From: Anaeramoeba ignava
Lineage: Eukaryota > Metamonada > Anaeramoebidae
Length of the DNA stretch: 64,000 nucleotides
NCBI GenBank assembly: GCA_028826165.1
Contig: JAPDFW010000083.1
Coordinates: forward strand, 124,001 to 188,000
Direction of reading: 5' to 3'
A model generated the notes under the pieces. That model worked only from the letters and a program-made list of their open reading frames with translations. It ran no database searches and was not told the DNA's origin. This document shows positions 36,601 through 49,400 of this stretch, piece after piece; the first letter of the stretch is position 1; the number at the start of each line of letters is the position of its first letter. The position numbers were made by a program, and so were the translations under genes.

Positions 36601-37279
36601 ATATAAATATAAATATCAATATAAATATAAATATAAATATAAATATAATTATAAATATAAATATAAATATAAATATAAATATAAATATAAATATAAATAT
36701 AAATATAAATATAAATATAAATATAAATATAAATATAAATATAAATATAAATATAAATATAAATATAAATATCAATTTTAGATTTTATTTTTAAATACCT
36801 GTTAAATCTTTTTCATCATTATCAAAATTTTCTAAATCTTGAAGAGATTTAATAAAAATTTCTTTTGTTTTTGGAGAAGATAAAGCAGAATCTTTTGGAG
36901 ATCGAGAACTTAAACGAATAAAGAAATTTTCAGTTTTAAGTTCTGGTTGTTTTTTTGAAATTTTCTCAGCAAGTTGAACAAGAATAGAATCAACTTTCCA
37001 AAAATCATGAGTAAAATTTGGTTTTTCATATGTTTCTTTGAATATTTGATAATTTTTTCTAATTGAATCTGCTTCTTGTGTTGTTAATTCAAGTGAAACT
37101 GTTTTCATTGTAAATTTTTCAAGAATTTGCAAATATTCTTCAAGAAAAGTTTCTTTCATTAATTTTTTATAACTTTCTGAATCTGAACAAATTGTTTTTG
37201 TCATTGGTTTAGATTTATCAGAAGTTTGTGATGTTTTTTTTAAAGAAACTTTTTGTAAAGCTTTTAAATTAATTGCCAT
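33619..37279 (-). CDS. CDC123/D123-like ATP-grasp protein
   Basis: Exons 36799-37279, 35081-35643 and 33619-33693 encode 372 residues. Motifs in order: [14 protein letters not shown] (~residue 130), corresponding to the K/R-L-x-x-x-S-P-K-D segment of D123 proteins; [18 protein letters not shown] (~220), like the E-x-R-x-F-V-x-x-x-x-L-x-x-I-x-Q strand; and [21 protein letters not shown] (~310), the D/E-x-N-P metal-binding region. CDC123 assembles translation factor eIF2; this protein is divergent and could be one of the related ATP-grasp enzymes of unknown substrate. The N-terminal ~100 residues are not recognised. Both introns (1.2 and 1.4 kb) are arrays with different units. Confidence 0.68.
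33694..35080 (-). repeat. Intron 2 of D123-like gene: 14-bp CAAAATATTTAAAT array
   Basis: 1,387 bp, about 95 units alternating CAAAATATTTAAAT and CAATATATTTAAAT with occasional shorter CAATTCAAAT copies. The unit contains the palindrome ATTTAAAT. Donor GTAATT, acceptor TTTTAG. Confidence 0.85.
35644..36798 (-). repeat. Intron 1 of D123-like gene: ATAAAT array
   Basis: 1,155-bp intron of (ATAAAT)n type, donor GTATTT, acceptor TTAAAAG. Same unit as the introns of eS25 and AceTr copy 2. Confidence 0.85.
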
Positions 37280-37759
37280 TTGTTTTAAAATTTTTTAGAA
37301 AAATGAAAAAATGAAAAATGAAAAAATAAAAACTTCTTTTTCTAATTATTTTAATTAAATTTAATTTAATTTATTCTAATTTAGTTGATTATTTTTATTT
37401 AATTTATTCTAATTTAATTGATTATTTTAATTTAATTTATTCTGATTATTTTAATTTATTCTAATTTAGTTGATTATTTTGGGGTGTTAAAAAAAATAGG
37501 AAAAATTTTTTTTTGCTTTTTGATCAAACTTATCAAAAAGAAAAAAAAAAAAAGGAAAAATTATTATTTTTTTTTTTGGAAATTCATTTTTTCTTTCTTT
37601 TTATTCAATATTCTTTTTATTTTTTAAAAGTATTTTCATTTAAAAAAAACAAATCAAAACTAAAATAAACTTTCTGTCTTTAAAATTCTAATTAAAAAAA
37701 AAATTTTTCCATTTGTTTTTTTAAATTTTTTTCCATTTGTTTTTTTAAATTTTTTGAAG
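37280..37759. other. Intergenic, divergent D123-like / PLAC8; probable PLAC8 leader
   Basis: Repeats of TTTAATTTATTCTAATTTAGTTGATTA type at 37350-37475, then T-rich sequence. A possible donor GTATTT at about 37629 and the AG at 37758-37759 would make 37629-37759 the first PLAC8 intron. No other gene seen. Confidence 0.45.
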
Positions 37760-38595
37760 TGACTGAGTGGCAAAATAGTCTTTGTAGCTGTTTTGGAGAT
37801 TTTAATGTTTGTAAGTTTTGCAAATCAATTGAAGAAAATTGAAATTTTGTTATCTATTATTTATTTTTCCAAAATCCAAAACAAATTAAAAAAAATTAAT
37901 AAAAATTAATAAAAATTCCACAAAAAATTTAATAAAAGGAAATTAATTAAAATAAATTAAAATTAAAATAAATTTAAATTAAAAAGATAAAAAAACAATC
38001 AAATTAAAAAAAAAGGAAATGAATTAAAGATGAATTTTAATCCAATTTAAAGATAAAACAATCTAAAATTAAAATTAAAATTCAACTCATCAAAATTAAA
38101 ACAACATTTTTAAACAATCCAAAAAAAATAATCCAAAATTAAAATTAAAATTAAAATTAAAATTAAAATTAAAATTAAAATTAAAATTAAAATTCATTTA
38201 TAAAATTAAAATTAAAATTAAAATTAAAATTAAAATTAAAATTAAAATTAAAATTAAAATTAAAATTAAAATTAAAATTAAAATTAAAATTAAAATTAAA
38301 ATTAAAATTAAAATTAAAATTAAAATTAAAATTAAAATTAAAATTAAAAGGTATTTGTGGTCTTCTTTGTCCTCCAATTTTAGCTGCAAGAAATAAATCA
38401 GAAGCTGATGAAAGAGAATGTACAGTTTGTGATTGCCTTTGTTGTCCACCAGAATACTTTACAAGACAACAAATAAGATCAAAATATAACTTTGAAACTG
38501 ATACATGTTCTGATTGTCTCGTAATTACTTTTTGTGGATCATGTGCTGCATGTCAAGATGCAAGAGAAATGAAATCTCGAGGAAAAACTCAATAA
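37760..38595 (+). CDS. PLAC8 family Cys-rich protein, start codon probably split by an intron
   Basis: Exons 37760-37810 and 38351-38595 join through a split Cys codon (T + GT). The Cys-rich pattern LCSCFGDFNVCICGLLCPP, then CTVCDCLCCPPE, CSDCLV and CGSCAACQDAREM, is that of PLAC8/Cys-rich domain proteins (plant cadmium-resistance and fruit-weight types, animal PLAC8), which are small membrane-associated proteins. No ATG precedes the first exon in frame. The sequence TGAAG then TG ACT GAG TGG at 37755-37768 suggests an acceptor AG with TG completing an ATG whose A lies in an upstream leader exon. One added base makes the total 297 nt, 98 residues plus stop, the usual size. The leader exon itself is not proven. 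Confidence 0.8.
38140..38348 (+). repeat. PLAC8 intron array, AAAATT
   Basis: The last 210 bp of the 540-bp intron (37811-38350) form a nearly perfect AAAATT run with a single ATTCATTTATAA interruption. The first part is A-rich without a clear unit. Confidence 0.85.
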
Positions 38596-38881
38596 TTTTC
38601 AATTCCATTTTTTTTTTTGAATTCCACTTTTTTTATTTTTCCTTTTTTTCCTTTTTTTTTTTCCTTACTTTCTAAAATTGAATCAAATCCAAAAAACAAA
38701 GAATTAATTTTTATTTTTATTTTTTATTTTTTATTGAAATTCATTCTATAATTGTTTTGAAAAAAAAATCTAATTTTGTTGTTTTTTTAAAATAAAAAAT
38801 TTTCCCGAATTCCAAAAATTTTGATTTGATTTGCTTTTCTTTTTTGAAAAGAAAAAAAAAGCAAATAAAAATAGAAAATTA

Positions 38882-41800
38882 TCACTTTCTATTTTTATGT
38901 CTTCTAAGTCTTCTTCTTGGTTTATGTTTAATATCGAAAGATTTCCCATCAATTTTCTTTTTATCTTTTTTCATTCTTCTGTCAACAAGTTTAATAACAG
39001 TTTTTCCTTTTCTTTTTTTATTTTTTCCAACTTGAACTGAACCACCTCCTTTTTTAGCAACAACATAAACACGATTAATTTTAGGTTTTTTATTTACAGA
39101 TTTCATTAAGCGTTCTATTTGTCTAATTTTTGATTGTGGAGTTAAATCAGATGATTCTGTAATTGATTTTGCACGTTCTCTAATTTTCTGTAATTTTCTA
39201 AGTGCAACTTTTTTTTTTCTTGCTTTTGCTTCAATAACTTTTTTAATTGGTCTTGAATTAATTTCCATTTGTCTAATTTTCATTTGCAAAATTTCATCTT
39301 TTGTAATTGGAAGTTGTGGTTTATTATGAAGTGATTCTTGATCTCGAAACCATCGTGGAAGATTATCATCATTAAAAGCATATCGATTATATGCTTCATC
39401 AATTAGTTGTGCTTTTGCTTTTTTGTTTGTTATTAAAGATGCAATTGCAAGAGCTTCAGCTGTATCTGGATTTTCAGGATTAATAATTCGAGGGATAGAT
39501 TGTTTGTATAATGATTGAAGATTTTGATTCTCATTTTGATTTTGATTTTCATTTTTTGATTTTGATTTTGATTTTGATTTTGATTTTGATTTTGATTTTC
39601 ATTTTCATTTTCATTTTCATTTTCATTTTCATTTTCATTTTCATTTTCATTTTCATTTTCATTTTCATTTTCATTTTCATTTTCATTTTCATTTTCATTT
39701 TCATTTTCATTTTCATTTTCATTTTCATTTTCATTTTCATTTTCATTTTCATTTTCATTTTCATTTTCATTTTCATATTCATTTTCATTTTCATTTTCAT
39801 TTTCATTTTCATTTTCATTTTCATTTTCATTTTCATTTTCATTTTCATTTTCATTTTCATTTTCATTTTCATTTTCATTTTCATTTTCATTTTCATTTTG
39901 ATTTGCTTGTTTTTCTTTTGCTTGCTTTTTTCTTAAAACTTCTGCCATTTTATGTATTTCTTCATGATCATCAACTCCTCCAAATTGTTTAAAAATAGGA
40001 TTATTAAACCACATTGCAGTTTGTTTTCTTCTATCAATTGTTTTTGGATTTTCATCAAGAAAATCAACAACCATTGGATTTGTTTGTTGAGTTTCATCAT
40101 CATAATCATCATCATCATAATCGTCATCATCATCATCATAATCATATTGATTTTCTGGATTATCTTCATCAACATTTATTTCTCCTGAAACTTGAGGTTG
40201 AAATTCTGGATCTTTTAAATGATAAAACTTTTTCTTTAATTTTTCATGTCGATCTAAATAACGTTCATAAAGTGAATCTAATTCTTGTTCAATTTTTTTT
40301 TCATATTCATCAGAATCTGATATTTCATCCATATCTTTGTCTTCATCAGAATCTTGATCAACAACTTCCCAATGTAATTTATTTGTGTCAATTGTTGATA
40401 AAAATTGCTAAACAATTTTTATAAAATATTTTAATTTTAAATTATTTTAATTTTTATAAATTATTTTAATTTTTATAAATTATTTTAATTTTTATAAATT
40501 ATTTTAATTTTTATAAATTATTTTAATTTTTATAAATTATTTTTTGATTTTTACTTTTTAAATTATTAAGATAATTTTAAAAATTTCTTTTGATCAATTT
40601 TTATAAACATATTTTAATTATAAAATCTTTTTAATTTTTATAAATTATTTTATTTTTATAAATTATTTCTTTGATTTGTTCTTTTGGTTCTTTTTAAGAC
40701 TTCTAACTAAATATTTTTAATTTAAATATTAAATTGAATATTGAATACAAATTAAATATTAAATTGAATATTTTTAATTTAAATATTAAATTGAATATTT
40801 TTAATTTCTTTGAATTAAATATTAAATTGAATATTAAATTGAATATAAATTGAATATTTTTAAATTGAATAAATTGAATATTTTTAATTTGAATATTTTT
40901 AAATTGAATATTTTTAAATTGAATATTTTTAAATTGAATATTTTTAAATTAAATATTAAATTGAATATTTTTAAATTGAATATTAAATTGAATATTAAAT
41001 TGAATATTTTTAATTTGAATATTTTTAAATTGAATATTAAATTGAATATTTTTAATTTGAATATTTTTAATTTGAATATTTTTAAATTGAATATTAAATT
41101 GAATATTTTTTTTACTTCGTTTTGTAAAGCTTGTTCATCATCAATAACTTCTTTATTTAAATCCTCATTCTGATTTTGATTTTCTTCAAGCTTTTTTTCA
41201 TAATCTTCCGTTTGTTTAATTTTTTTCCTCCATCTTAATAAAGTTTTAAAATCTGTTTTTCCAAGAACACCAAGATCTTGACAAAGAATTTTGATTTCAT
41301 CAGTAGTTTCTGGATGTCCAAGATATTTATATGATGTTTCATTTTCAAATAATAATGTATGATATCTTGCAAGAAAATCTGCTGGTTTTTCCGAATTAAT
41401 AAATTCAGAAACTGGTGTTCTTTTATAAAGACTAAGTAATCCATCTTCATAACCTTGTCTGTTTCTTTGCTTTTTCTTTGGCTAAAGTTGATTTAATTTA
41501 AAATATAATTTAATTTAAAATAGATTTAATTTAAAATTGATTTAATTTAAAATATATTTAATTTAAAATATATTTAATTTAAAATATATTTAATTTAAAA
41601 TAGATTTAATTTAAAATAGATTTAATTTAAAATAGATTTAATTTAAAATATATTTAATTTAAAATTGATTTAATTTAAAATAGATTTAATTTAAAATAGA
41701 TTTAATTTAAAATAGATTTAATTTAAAATAGATTTAATTTAAAATAGATTTAATTTAAAATAAATTTAATTTAAAATTGATTTAATTTAAAATAGATTTA

Positions 41801-43387
41801 ATTTAAAATTGATTTAATTTAAAGTTGATTTAATTTAAAATAAATTTAATTTAAAATAAATTTAATTTAAAATAGATTTAATTTAAAATAGATTTAATTT
41901 AAAGTTGATTTAATTTAAAATTGATTTAATTTAAAATAGATTTAATTTAAAATAGATTTAATTTAAAATAGATTTAATTTAAAATAGATTTAATTTAAAA
42001 TAGATTTAATTTAAAATAGATTTTAAAATTGATTTACTTTAGAAAGAACATTTAATGTCTTTCCTGCTTCAATTTGCTCAAAAATAAATTTAGGTTCAAA
42101 AAATTTTGGATCAATTTTTTTTGGAGCAAGAAAATCTCGACAAATAACATAAATTTCTGCAGAAGTTTGTCTACTTGCTTTAGGTTTAGTTGCTTCAACA
42201 TGTTGAAAAAGTTGATGACAAACCCAAGTAAAACTATTATAATCTTGAGAACGAAAAACCTTTGTAACAAAAACACCTAAAATATTTTAAATTCAATATT
42301 TTATTTTAAATTCAATATTTTATTTTAAATTCAATATTTTATTTTAAATTCAATATTATATTTTAAATTCAATATTATATTTTAAATTCAATATTATATT
42401 TTAAATTCAATATTTTTACCTCCTTTTCTTAAAAATTCACTAGCAAGTTTTAATGCATGAAGTGATAATTCAGATTGACTGTATGCATCTTTAAGCCATG
42501 AAGCACCAACATTAGGTGATCCATCATTCAAAACTCTATAAATATTTAAATTAATATTTTATAATTAATATTTAAATTAATATTTAAATTAATATTTTAA
42601 ATTAATATTTTAAATTAATATTTTAAATTAATATTTAAATTAATATTGAAATTAATATTTAAATTAATATTTTAAATTAATATTTTAAATTAATATTTAA
42701 ATTAATATTGAAATTAATATTTAAATTAATATTTAAATTAATATTTAAATTAATATTTAAATTAAATATTTTAAATTAATATTTTAAATTAATATTTACA
42801 CATCAACTTTCCAATCATGAAAATATTTCCTTAAAGCTGTTCTACATGATGGTGTTGTAATATCTTCAGTAATTGAAATAACTCCTTGAATTGGTTTAAT
42901 AGGAACTAAATCTACTGCAACAATAAGACTACTAACTGGCATATATTTATATGCAACTTGTGACCTTTTATAATTTAAATTAAAATTATAATTAAAATTA
43001 AAATTAAAATTAAATTTAAAATTAGAATTAAAATTAGAATTAAAATTAAAATTAAAATTAAAATTAAAATTAAAATTAAAATTAAAAATTAAATTAAAAT
43101 TAAAATTAAAATTAAAATTAAAATTAAAATTAAAATTAAAATTAAAATTAGAATTAAAATTAATATTAGAATTAAAATTAAAATTAAAATTAAAATTAAA
43201 ATATTAATTACCAACCACCAGGTGCAGCACAAAGATCAATTAAAGTTGTAGAAGAAGAAAGAAAATCATATACTCTATTAAGTTGAATCAATTTAAAAGC
43301 AGCTCTAGATCGAAATCCTTGTTCTTTTGCAAGTTGATAATATTTATCTTTTCTTGATTTTCCTTTTGCTTTTCGATTTTGTGACAT
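38882..43387 (-). CDS. SPB1: SPB1/FTSJ3 pre-rRNA 2'-O-ribose methyltransferase, one frame break
   Basis: Exons 43212-43387, 42800-42964, 42420-42535, 42038-42276, 41116-41481 and 38882-40407, about 862 residues. The N-terminal FtsJ fold shows [11 protein letters not shown] (SAM motif, split by intron 1), [28 protein letters not shown] and [16 protein letters not shown] with the catalytic K-D-K-E positions. The C-terminal SPB1 domain ([38 protein letters not shown]) is complete. The yeast enzyme methylates 25S rRNA during 60S assembly in the nucleolus. Between them lie Asp-rich and (Asn-Glu)n segments. One frame break sits at 39552-39557, where six A (sense) stand where four would keep frame. 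The C-terminal frame is fixed by conservation. Confidence 0.94.
39555..39900 (-). repeat. Asn-Glu / Asn-Gln coding array in SPB1
   Basis: About 57 hexamers: first AATGAA (Asn-Glu), then AATCAA (Asn-Gln), in the linker before the SPB1 C-terminal domain. One unit encodes Tyr-Glu near 39775. Ends at the frame break. Confidence 0.9.
40408..41115 (-). repeat. SPB1 intron 5: 15-bp TTGAATATTTTTAAA and 19-bp arrays
   Basis: Two units share one intron: a TAAATTATTTTAATTTTTA repeat on the acceptor side (40430-40550) and TTGAATATTTTTAAA copies on the donor side (40730-41105). Confidence 0.75.
41482..42037 (-). repeat. SPB1 intron 4: 16-bp AATTTAAAATAGATTT array
   Basis: 556 bp with about 34 copies of a 16-bp unit, variants at two positions (TAGATT, TATATT, TTGATT, TAAATT). 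Very regular. Confidence 0.85.
42277..42799 (-). repeat. SPB1 introns 2 and 3: 12-19 bp A/T arrays
   Basis: Intron 3 (42277-42419) is made of seven copies of AAATTCAATATTTTATTTT-like units. Intron 2 (42536-42799) is made of AATATTTAAATT/AATATTTTAAATT units. Exon 3 (42420-42535) lies between them. Confidence 0.75.
42965..43211 (-). repeat. SPB1 intron 1: AAAATT array
   Basis: 247 bp, AAAATT with AGAATT variants. Donor GTAATT after the TG of the motif I Trp codon; acceptor AAAAG. Confidence 0.85.
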
Positions 43388-43493
43388 TTTTTAAAAAGAA
43401 AAAAATGAAAAAAAATAATTTTTTTTTAATTTAAATTTTTCATTTTTTTTTTATTTTTTTTTTTAATTTTTCCTTTTTTTTTATTATTTGGAA
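43388..43493. promoter_or_regulatory. Divergent start region SPB1 / BEACH gene
   Basis: Only 106 bp separate the two start codons. The interval is nearly pure T/A runs. Both genes must share a very compact bidirectional promoter or have leaders overlapping the other gene. No specific element is recognised. Confidence 0.45.
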
Positions 43494-46400
43494 ATGTCAA
43501 AACTTTCTCAAGTTCTTTCTAAACTTAAACAAAAGAAAAAATTACCATTAATTCCAAAATATCTCACTAAAATAAAAGATATTGCTCATTTTGAAAAAAA
43601 TTCTGAAAACGGTGAAGCACTTCAAAAACTTTGGAATAAACGTGAAAAAGTAATTTTTAAATCTTAAATTAATATTAAAATTATAATTTATATTAAAATT
43701 AATATTAAAATTAAAAAAATTTTAAATTAAAATTAAAATTAAAATTTTTATTTTAAAATTAAAATTAAAATTAAAATTAATATTAAAATTAAAATTAAAA
43801 TTAAAAATTAATATTAATATTAAAATTAAAATTAAAATTAAAATTAATATCAAAAATAATTAAAAAAATTAAAATTAAAATTAAAATTAAAATTATAATC
43901 TAATATTAAAATTATAATTAAATTAAACTTTGGAATAAATATTAAAATTAAAATTAAAATTAAAATTCATTATAAAATTAAAATTAATATTAATATTAAA
44001 ATTAAAATTAAAATTAAAATTAAAATTAAAATTAAAATTAAAATTAAAAATTAAAATTAAAATTAAAATTAAAATTAAAATTAAAATTAATATTAAAATT
44101 AAAATTAAAATTAAAATTAAAATTAAAATTAAATTAAAATTAAAATTAAAATTAAAATTAAAATTAAAATTAAAATTAAAATTAAAATTATTAAAATTAA
44201 AAATTAAAATTAAAATTAAAATTAAATTAAAATTTAAAATTAAAATTAAAATTAATATTAAAATTAAAATTAAAATTAAAATTAATTTAAAATTAAAATT
44301 ATAATTAAAATTAAAATTAAAATTAAACTTAAATTTAAACTTAAATTTAAAATTAAAATTAATTCAAAAATTTCAGATTAATTCTCAAAAATGGTTCAAA
44401 TCTTTTGGACAACTTGTTTTAGAAAGTTATTCTGATTGGAATCCTCAAAACAATTATCAAAGAGTTAAACTTAAAAAGAAAAAATATCGAGAACAAATTT
44501 TAAAACAAAATTTAGGACATCCAATTTCATTTCTTTGTCAAATTTCAGAAACACTTACTTTACTTTATAAAACATTAGAACAATATTTAAATCTAGAAGA
44601 AAACGATCCAAATTTTTTACACAATTTACAAAATTCTCAATTTTATGCAAATATTATTTTGAAACTAATCTCAATTCTTTCTCGATCAACTTTTAATAGA
44701 GATGTTTTTTTAGAACTTCCTATTTTTCCAACTTTAACAGAAATTTCTAGATTATTATTATTTGATTTGGAAAAAACTGTTTTGAATGTAATTAAAATAT
44801 ATATTTTTTCAAAACAAAATTCATTTTATTTTTTTGACACTTTTTTTTTTTGATTTTTAATTTAATTTTTAGAAAATGAACACAAATAGTTTATCAACTG
44901 AAAATCGAATTTTAGTATCTTATTTCATTATTAGTGAAGTTAATGAAATTATTTCAATTTTTTTAAATCATGAATTTTTAAAATCGAAAAATAAATCAAT
45001 ATCAAAAATTTTAGATTCTGATCTTGTTAATATTTTACTTGGTAAATTATTTATTTATTATTTATTATTTATTATTTATTATTTATTATTTATTATTTAT
45101 TTATTTATTATTTATTTATTTATTATTTATTATTTATTTATTATTTATTTATTATTTATTTATTTATTTATTTATTATTATTTAGGGTTCTTTTATTATT
45201 CAATTAAAATTCATAATCCTCAAAATTCTTTACATAATTCTCTTGCTTTAAGTTTAATTCATATTTTCAATGAATTTTCTCAAAAAAATTTACTAAATTT
45301 CTGGCAAAGAATAAGTGTTTTCAAAATTGTACTTGAAAAATTTCCAAAAAAAAAAAGAAATAGAAACAAGATCAAAAAACAAGAAAGTACATTACAAAAT
45401 CAAATTGAAAATCAAATTAAAATGAGTCTACAAAATGAAAATGAAAATGAAAATAATGAAAATAATGAAAATCAAAATCAAAATGAAAATCAAAATGAAA
45501 ATGAAAATGCAAAATGAAAATCAAAATCAAAATCAAAATCAAAATGAAAATCAAAATCAAAATCAAAATCAAAATCAAAATCAAAATCAAAATCAAAATC
45601 AAAATCAAAATCAAAATCAAAATGAAAATCAAAATGAAAATCAAAATGAAAATCAAAATCAAAATCAAAATGAAAATCAAAATCAAAATGAAAATCAAAA
45701 TCAAAATGAAAATCAAAATCAAAATCAAAATGAAAATGAAAATGAAAATGAAAATCAAAATCAAAATGAAAATCAAAATCAAAATGAAAATCAAAATCAA
45801 AATCAAAATCAAAATGAAAATCAAAATGAAAATCAAAAATGAAAATGAAAATCAAAATGAAAATCAAAATCAAAATGAAAATGAAAATGAAAATGAAAAT
45901 GAAAATGAAAATGAAAATGAAAATGAAAATGAAAATCAAAATGAAAATGAAAATCAAAATGAAAATGAAAATGAAAATGAAAATGAAAATGAAAATGAAA
46001 ATGAAAATCAAAATCAAAATCAAAATCAAAATCAAAATCAAAATCAAAATCAAAATCAAAATCAAAATCAAAATCAAAATGAAAATGAAAATGAAAATCA
46101 AAATAATGGAAATCAAAATCAAAATCAAAATCAAAATGAAAATCGAAATAATAATAATAATAAAGAGAATCAAATTGAAATTGAAGATGATGGGATTGAA
46201 GATGAAATTAAAATTAAAAATAAAAATAAAAATAAAAATATAAATGAAATTGAAATGGAAAATGAAATTGAAATTGAAAATGAAATTGAAATTGAAAATG
46301 GAAATCAAAATATAAATCAAAATCAAAATCAAAATCAAAATCAAAATATAAATCAAAATCAAATTGGAAATCAAATTGGAATTGAAAATGAATATAGTGA

Positions 46401-49400
46401 ATTTGATGAATTTGATGAATTTGATCAAATCGAAATGAGCGAAATTGCATTTCTTGAATCTAATAATACAAAAATTAACAAAATTGATATTTCAAATGAA
46501 AATATTAAATTAGAAAAACCAACAAAAATAGGAGCAAAGGATTTTTATCAAAAAGAATTTCATTTTATAATAAATGCATTACAATTTATTCAATCATCAC
46601 TTCAATTTTCACAAACAAACCCAAAAGAACAAATTTTCCAACAAAAAAAACTCGAATTTGGAACGGCAAATTCACCAAAATTTTTCGCATTATCTAATTT
46701 CATTTTATGGTTGAGTTTATTCATTTTACCTCCAAAAAAAGAACTTGAAAACGAAAAACAAAAAGATTCAATTTATCAATCCAAAATTAGTAACATTAAT
46801 CAAAAACAAAAACAAAAACAAAAACAAAAACAAAAAGTTACTAAATTTTTTTTCTTTTTATTAAAAGAACCAAAACTTCCTCAAAATATCCCAATAGAAA
46901 TTGGCGAAATTGAGAAAAAACCCCAAAGATCCTTTTCTCAACTTCTTCAATTTGAATCAAAAAATCCATTTTTAGATCAAATATTTGAAAATTTAACAGA
47001 TCTTGTAATTGAAAGTGGAAAAAGAGAAGAAATATCGAATAATCTTGATAACAATTTAAAAAATTTTGGATCTAATTGTAAATTTTCAAATTTAAAAGAT
47101 GCAATTCTTTCAATCACTTTATCATTATTCACACATAAAAGAATTATTTATGGAGTTAAATTTCCACAGGCTCTCCACAATAGAGAACCCTTTATACAAA
47201 TATATGTGATCAAGTTTCTTATTAAAACACTTAGTGTTGATACTTATCCTTTTTTGAAAAGGAATAACATTGAAAATATTTTATTTTCAGAAAATTTCTT
47301 CTCTTTTCAACAAAGTGTAAATAAGATGATTTAAAATGATTATTTTTTCAATCAAAAAAAAAATATATCTTTTAACTTCAATTTATTTTTAAACAAAAAA
47401 AAAAGGATTCAAATGATTTGCTTGAAAAAGGAAGAATGGATTTGTTCCAGGCAATTATCTCTCAAAAAAAACATTCCAAAGACGCAATTAGTGGGTTATT
47501 CAATATTTTAATAACTTATCAAGAAAATTTCAAAACACTTTTATCAATATTGAATATTCTTCATTTTTCAATTCCTCAAATCAAATTATTAACTTTGGAG
47601 CTTTATCAAAATGGAGATTTTTCAATTCTTGTTGATTTCATTGATTTGTTTAAAAATAAAAAATGCACTCAAGAAAACGCCAATCTTTTAATTGAGATCA
47701 GATACAAATCATTCCAAATATTATCTTGTTTTTTACTTGATGAGCAAATTTGGAAATTTTTTATACAAAATAGAGCATTGATTTCTTTATTAATAAGCTT
47801 TTTTTTTGAGCCAGAAATAGAAGATTTTGCAAAATTCCATCTTCAGTCATTTTTAAAAATTAGTCAGAAACATCGCAATACTCATGATAATATTAACACA
47901 AACATCATCATTATTGAATTTGTTAAATCACTTGAAGAAATTAAAAAATTGATTGAAAAATCAGAAGATTTCGCAAAACAGAATGTTTATTTACAAATTT
48001 TAATGCAAATTCAATTCATAATCACTCAAGCAATTTACGATCAAAATTCAACCAAATTCATACAAAACCAATTTGCAATTCATGGGATATTTTCTGTACT
48101 GTTTGATATATTGAGTATTTGTTTGCCTCATTTTGATATTGCTTATAGAACACTCATGTTTTTGAATGATTTATTGAGACAAAACCGAAAACTTACAATT
48201 TTTTTCGAAAAAAAGGCTGGGTTTTTTAAGCTTCAAACAAATTTGATTCAACTCCAATCCGAAGAATATGGCCAAAAAATACTCAATCTTTGCATTCAAT
48301 TTCTCACATATTCTCAAAATATTATGATTATCGAAAAACCGCAAATGATCCCATTAATTTTTTCGGTTTTCACAAACTTTTTGTTTGAAGAAATTCACTC
48401 AAAAAAACCGAATTCAAAAGCAAAAACACAAATCCAAAAAACAAACAATCCATCACAAGAATTTCATATCGATTTTTTAGGACAAATTTTGGATCTTTTC
48501 TCAGCAATTTGCAAATCAAATTATCATAACATTACCTGTTGTATGCAGGGGAATTTAATATTTCGTGTTTCTCAAATTCTTCCTATTCTATTCGAACTCA
48601 ATAAAAATATTCTTGTCGATAAATCCTTGAAATTAATTGTAACGGTTGGTGAATTTGGATATTCGTTCCATGACTTCCGAATTGTAATGAATATGATGGG
48701 CATGCTTTCCAAATACAATTCATTAACATTTTTTAACACGTTACTTGATTTATTTATCGACCACTTTTCTCTTAAAAATCATCATTTCGAAAAATTTTTT
48801 GATTTTCATGGCAAAAATACTTGTATTGTTATTCCCAAAATTTCAAAATGGCCAACAAATGGTTTTTCATTTTGCTTATGGTTTCGGCTACAATTTTTTG
48901 ATGCCAAAAAGAGATATTATTTGATTCATTTTCGAAATTCAGCAAATGAAAGATTTGAAGTTTATTTTGAACAACATAAAAATGAAAATGAAGATGAAAA
49001 TGAAAATGAAAATCAAAATCAAAATCAAAATCAAAATCAAAATCAAAATCAAAATCAAAATCAAAATCAAAATCAAAATCAAAATCAAAATGAAAATAAA
49101 AATCAAAATGAAAATCAAAATCAAAATGAAAATCAAAATCAAAATCAAAATCAAAATGAAAATCAAAATCAAAATGAAAATCAAAATGAAAATCAAAATC
49201 AAGAAAACATCTCAATTGATTTAGTATATAATTGCAAAACTTCTTCTTTTAATGAAACTAAAACATTCATAATCCAATTCACTTTGAATACTTGGCAGTT
49301 TTTGTGTATTACAATGAAAAACAAAAAAAGATCTTTTTCTCCTTTAAAAGTTTTTCTTTGCAAACAATCCAATTCTATTTCTATCGGTGAAAAACTATCA

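Noticed and set aside
45514-45836. Start of a long frame reading Lys-Ile/Lys-Met before the BEACH gene segment
   Set aside because: The stretch is out of frame with the Asn-Gln tract; the real frame is reached only after a single-base break near 45836.
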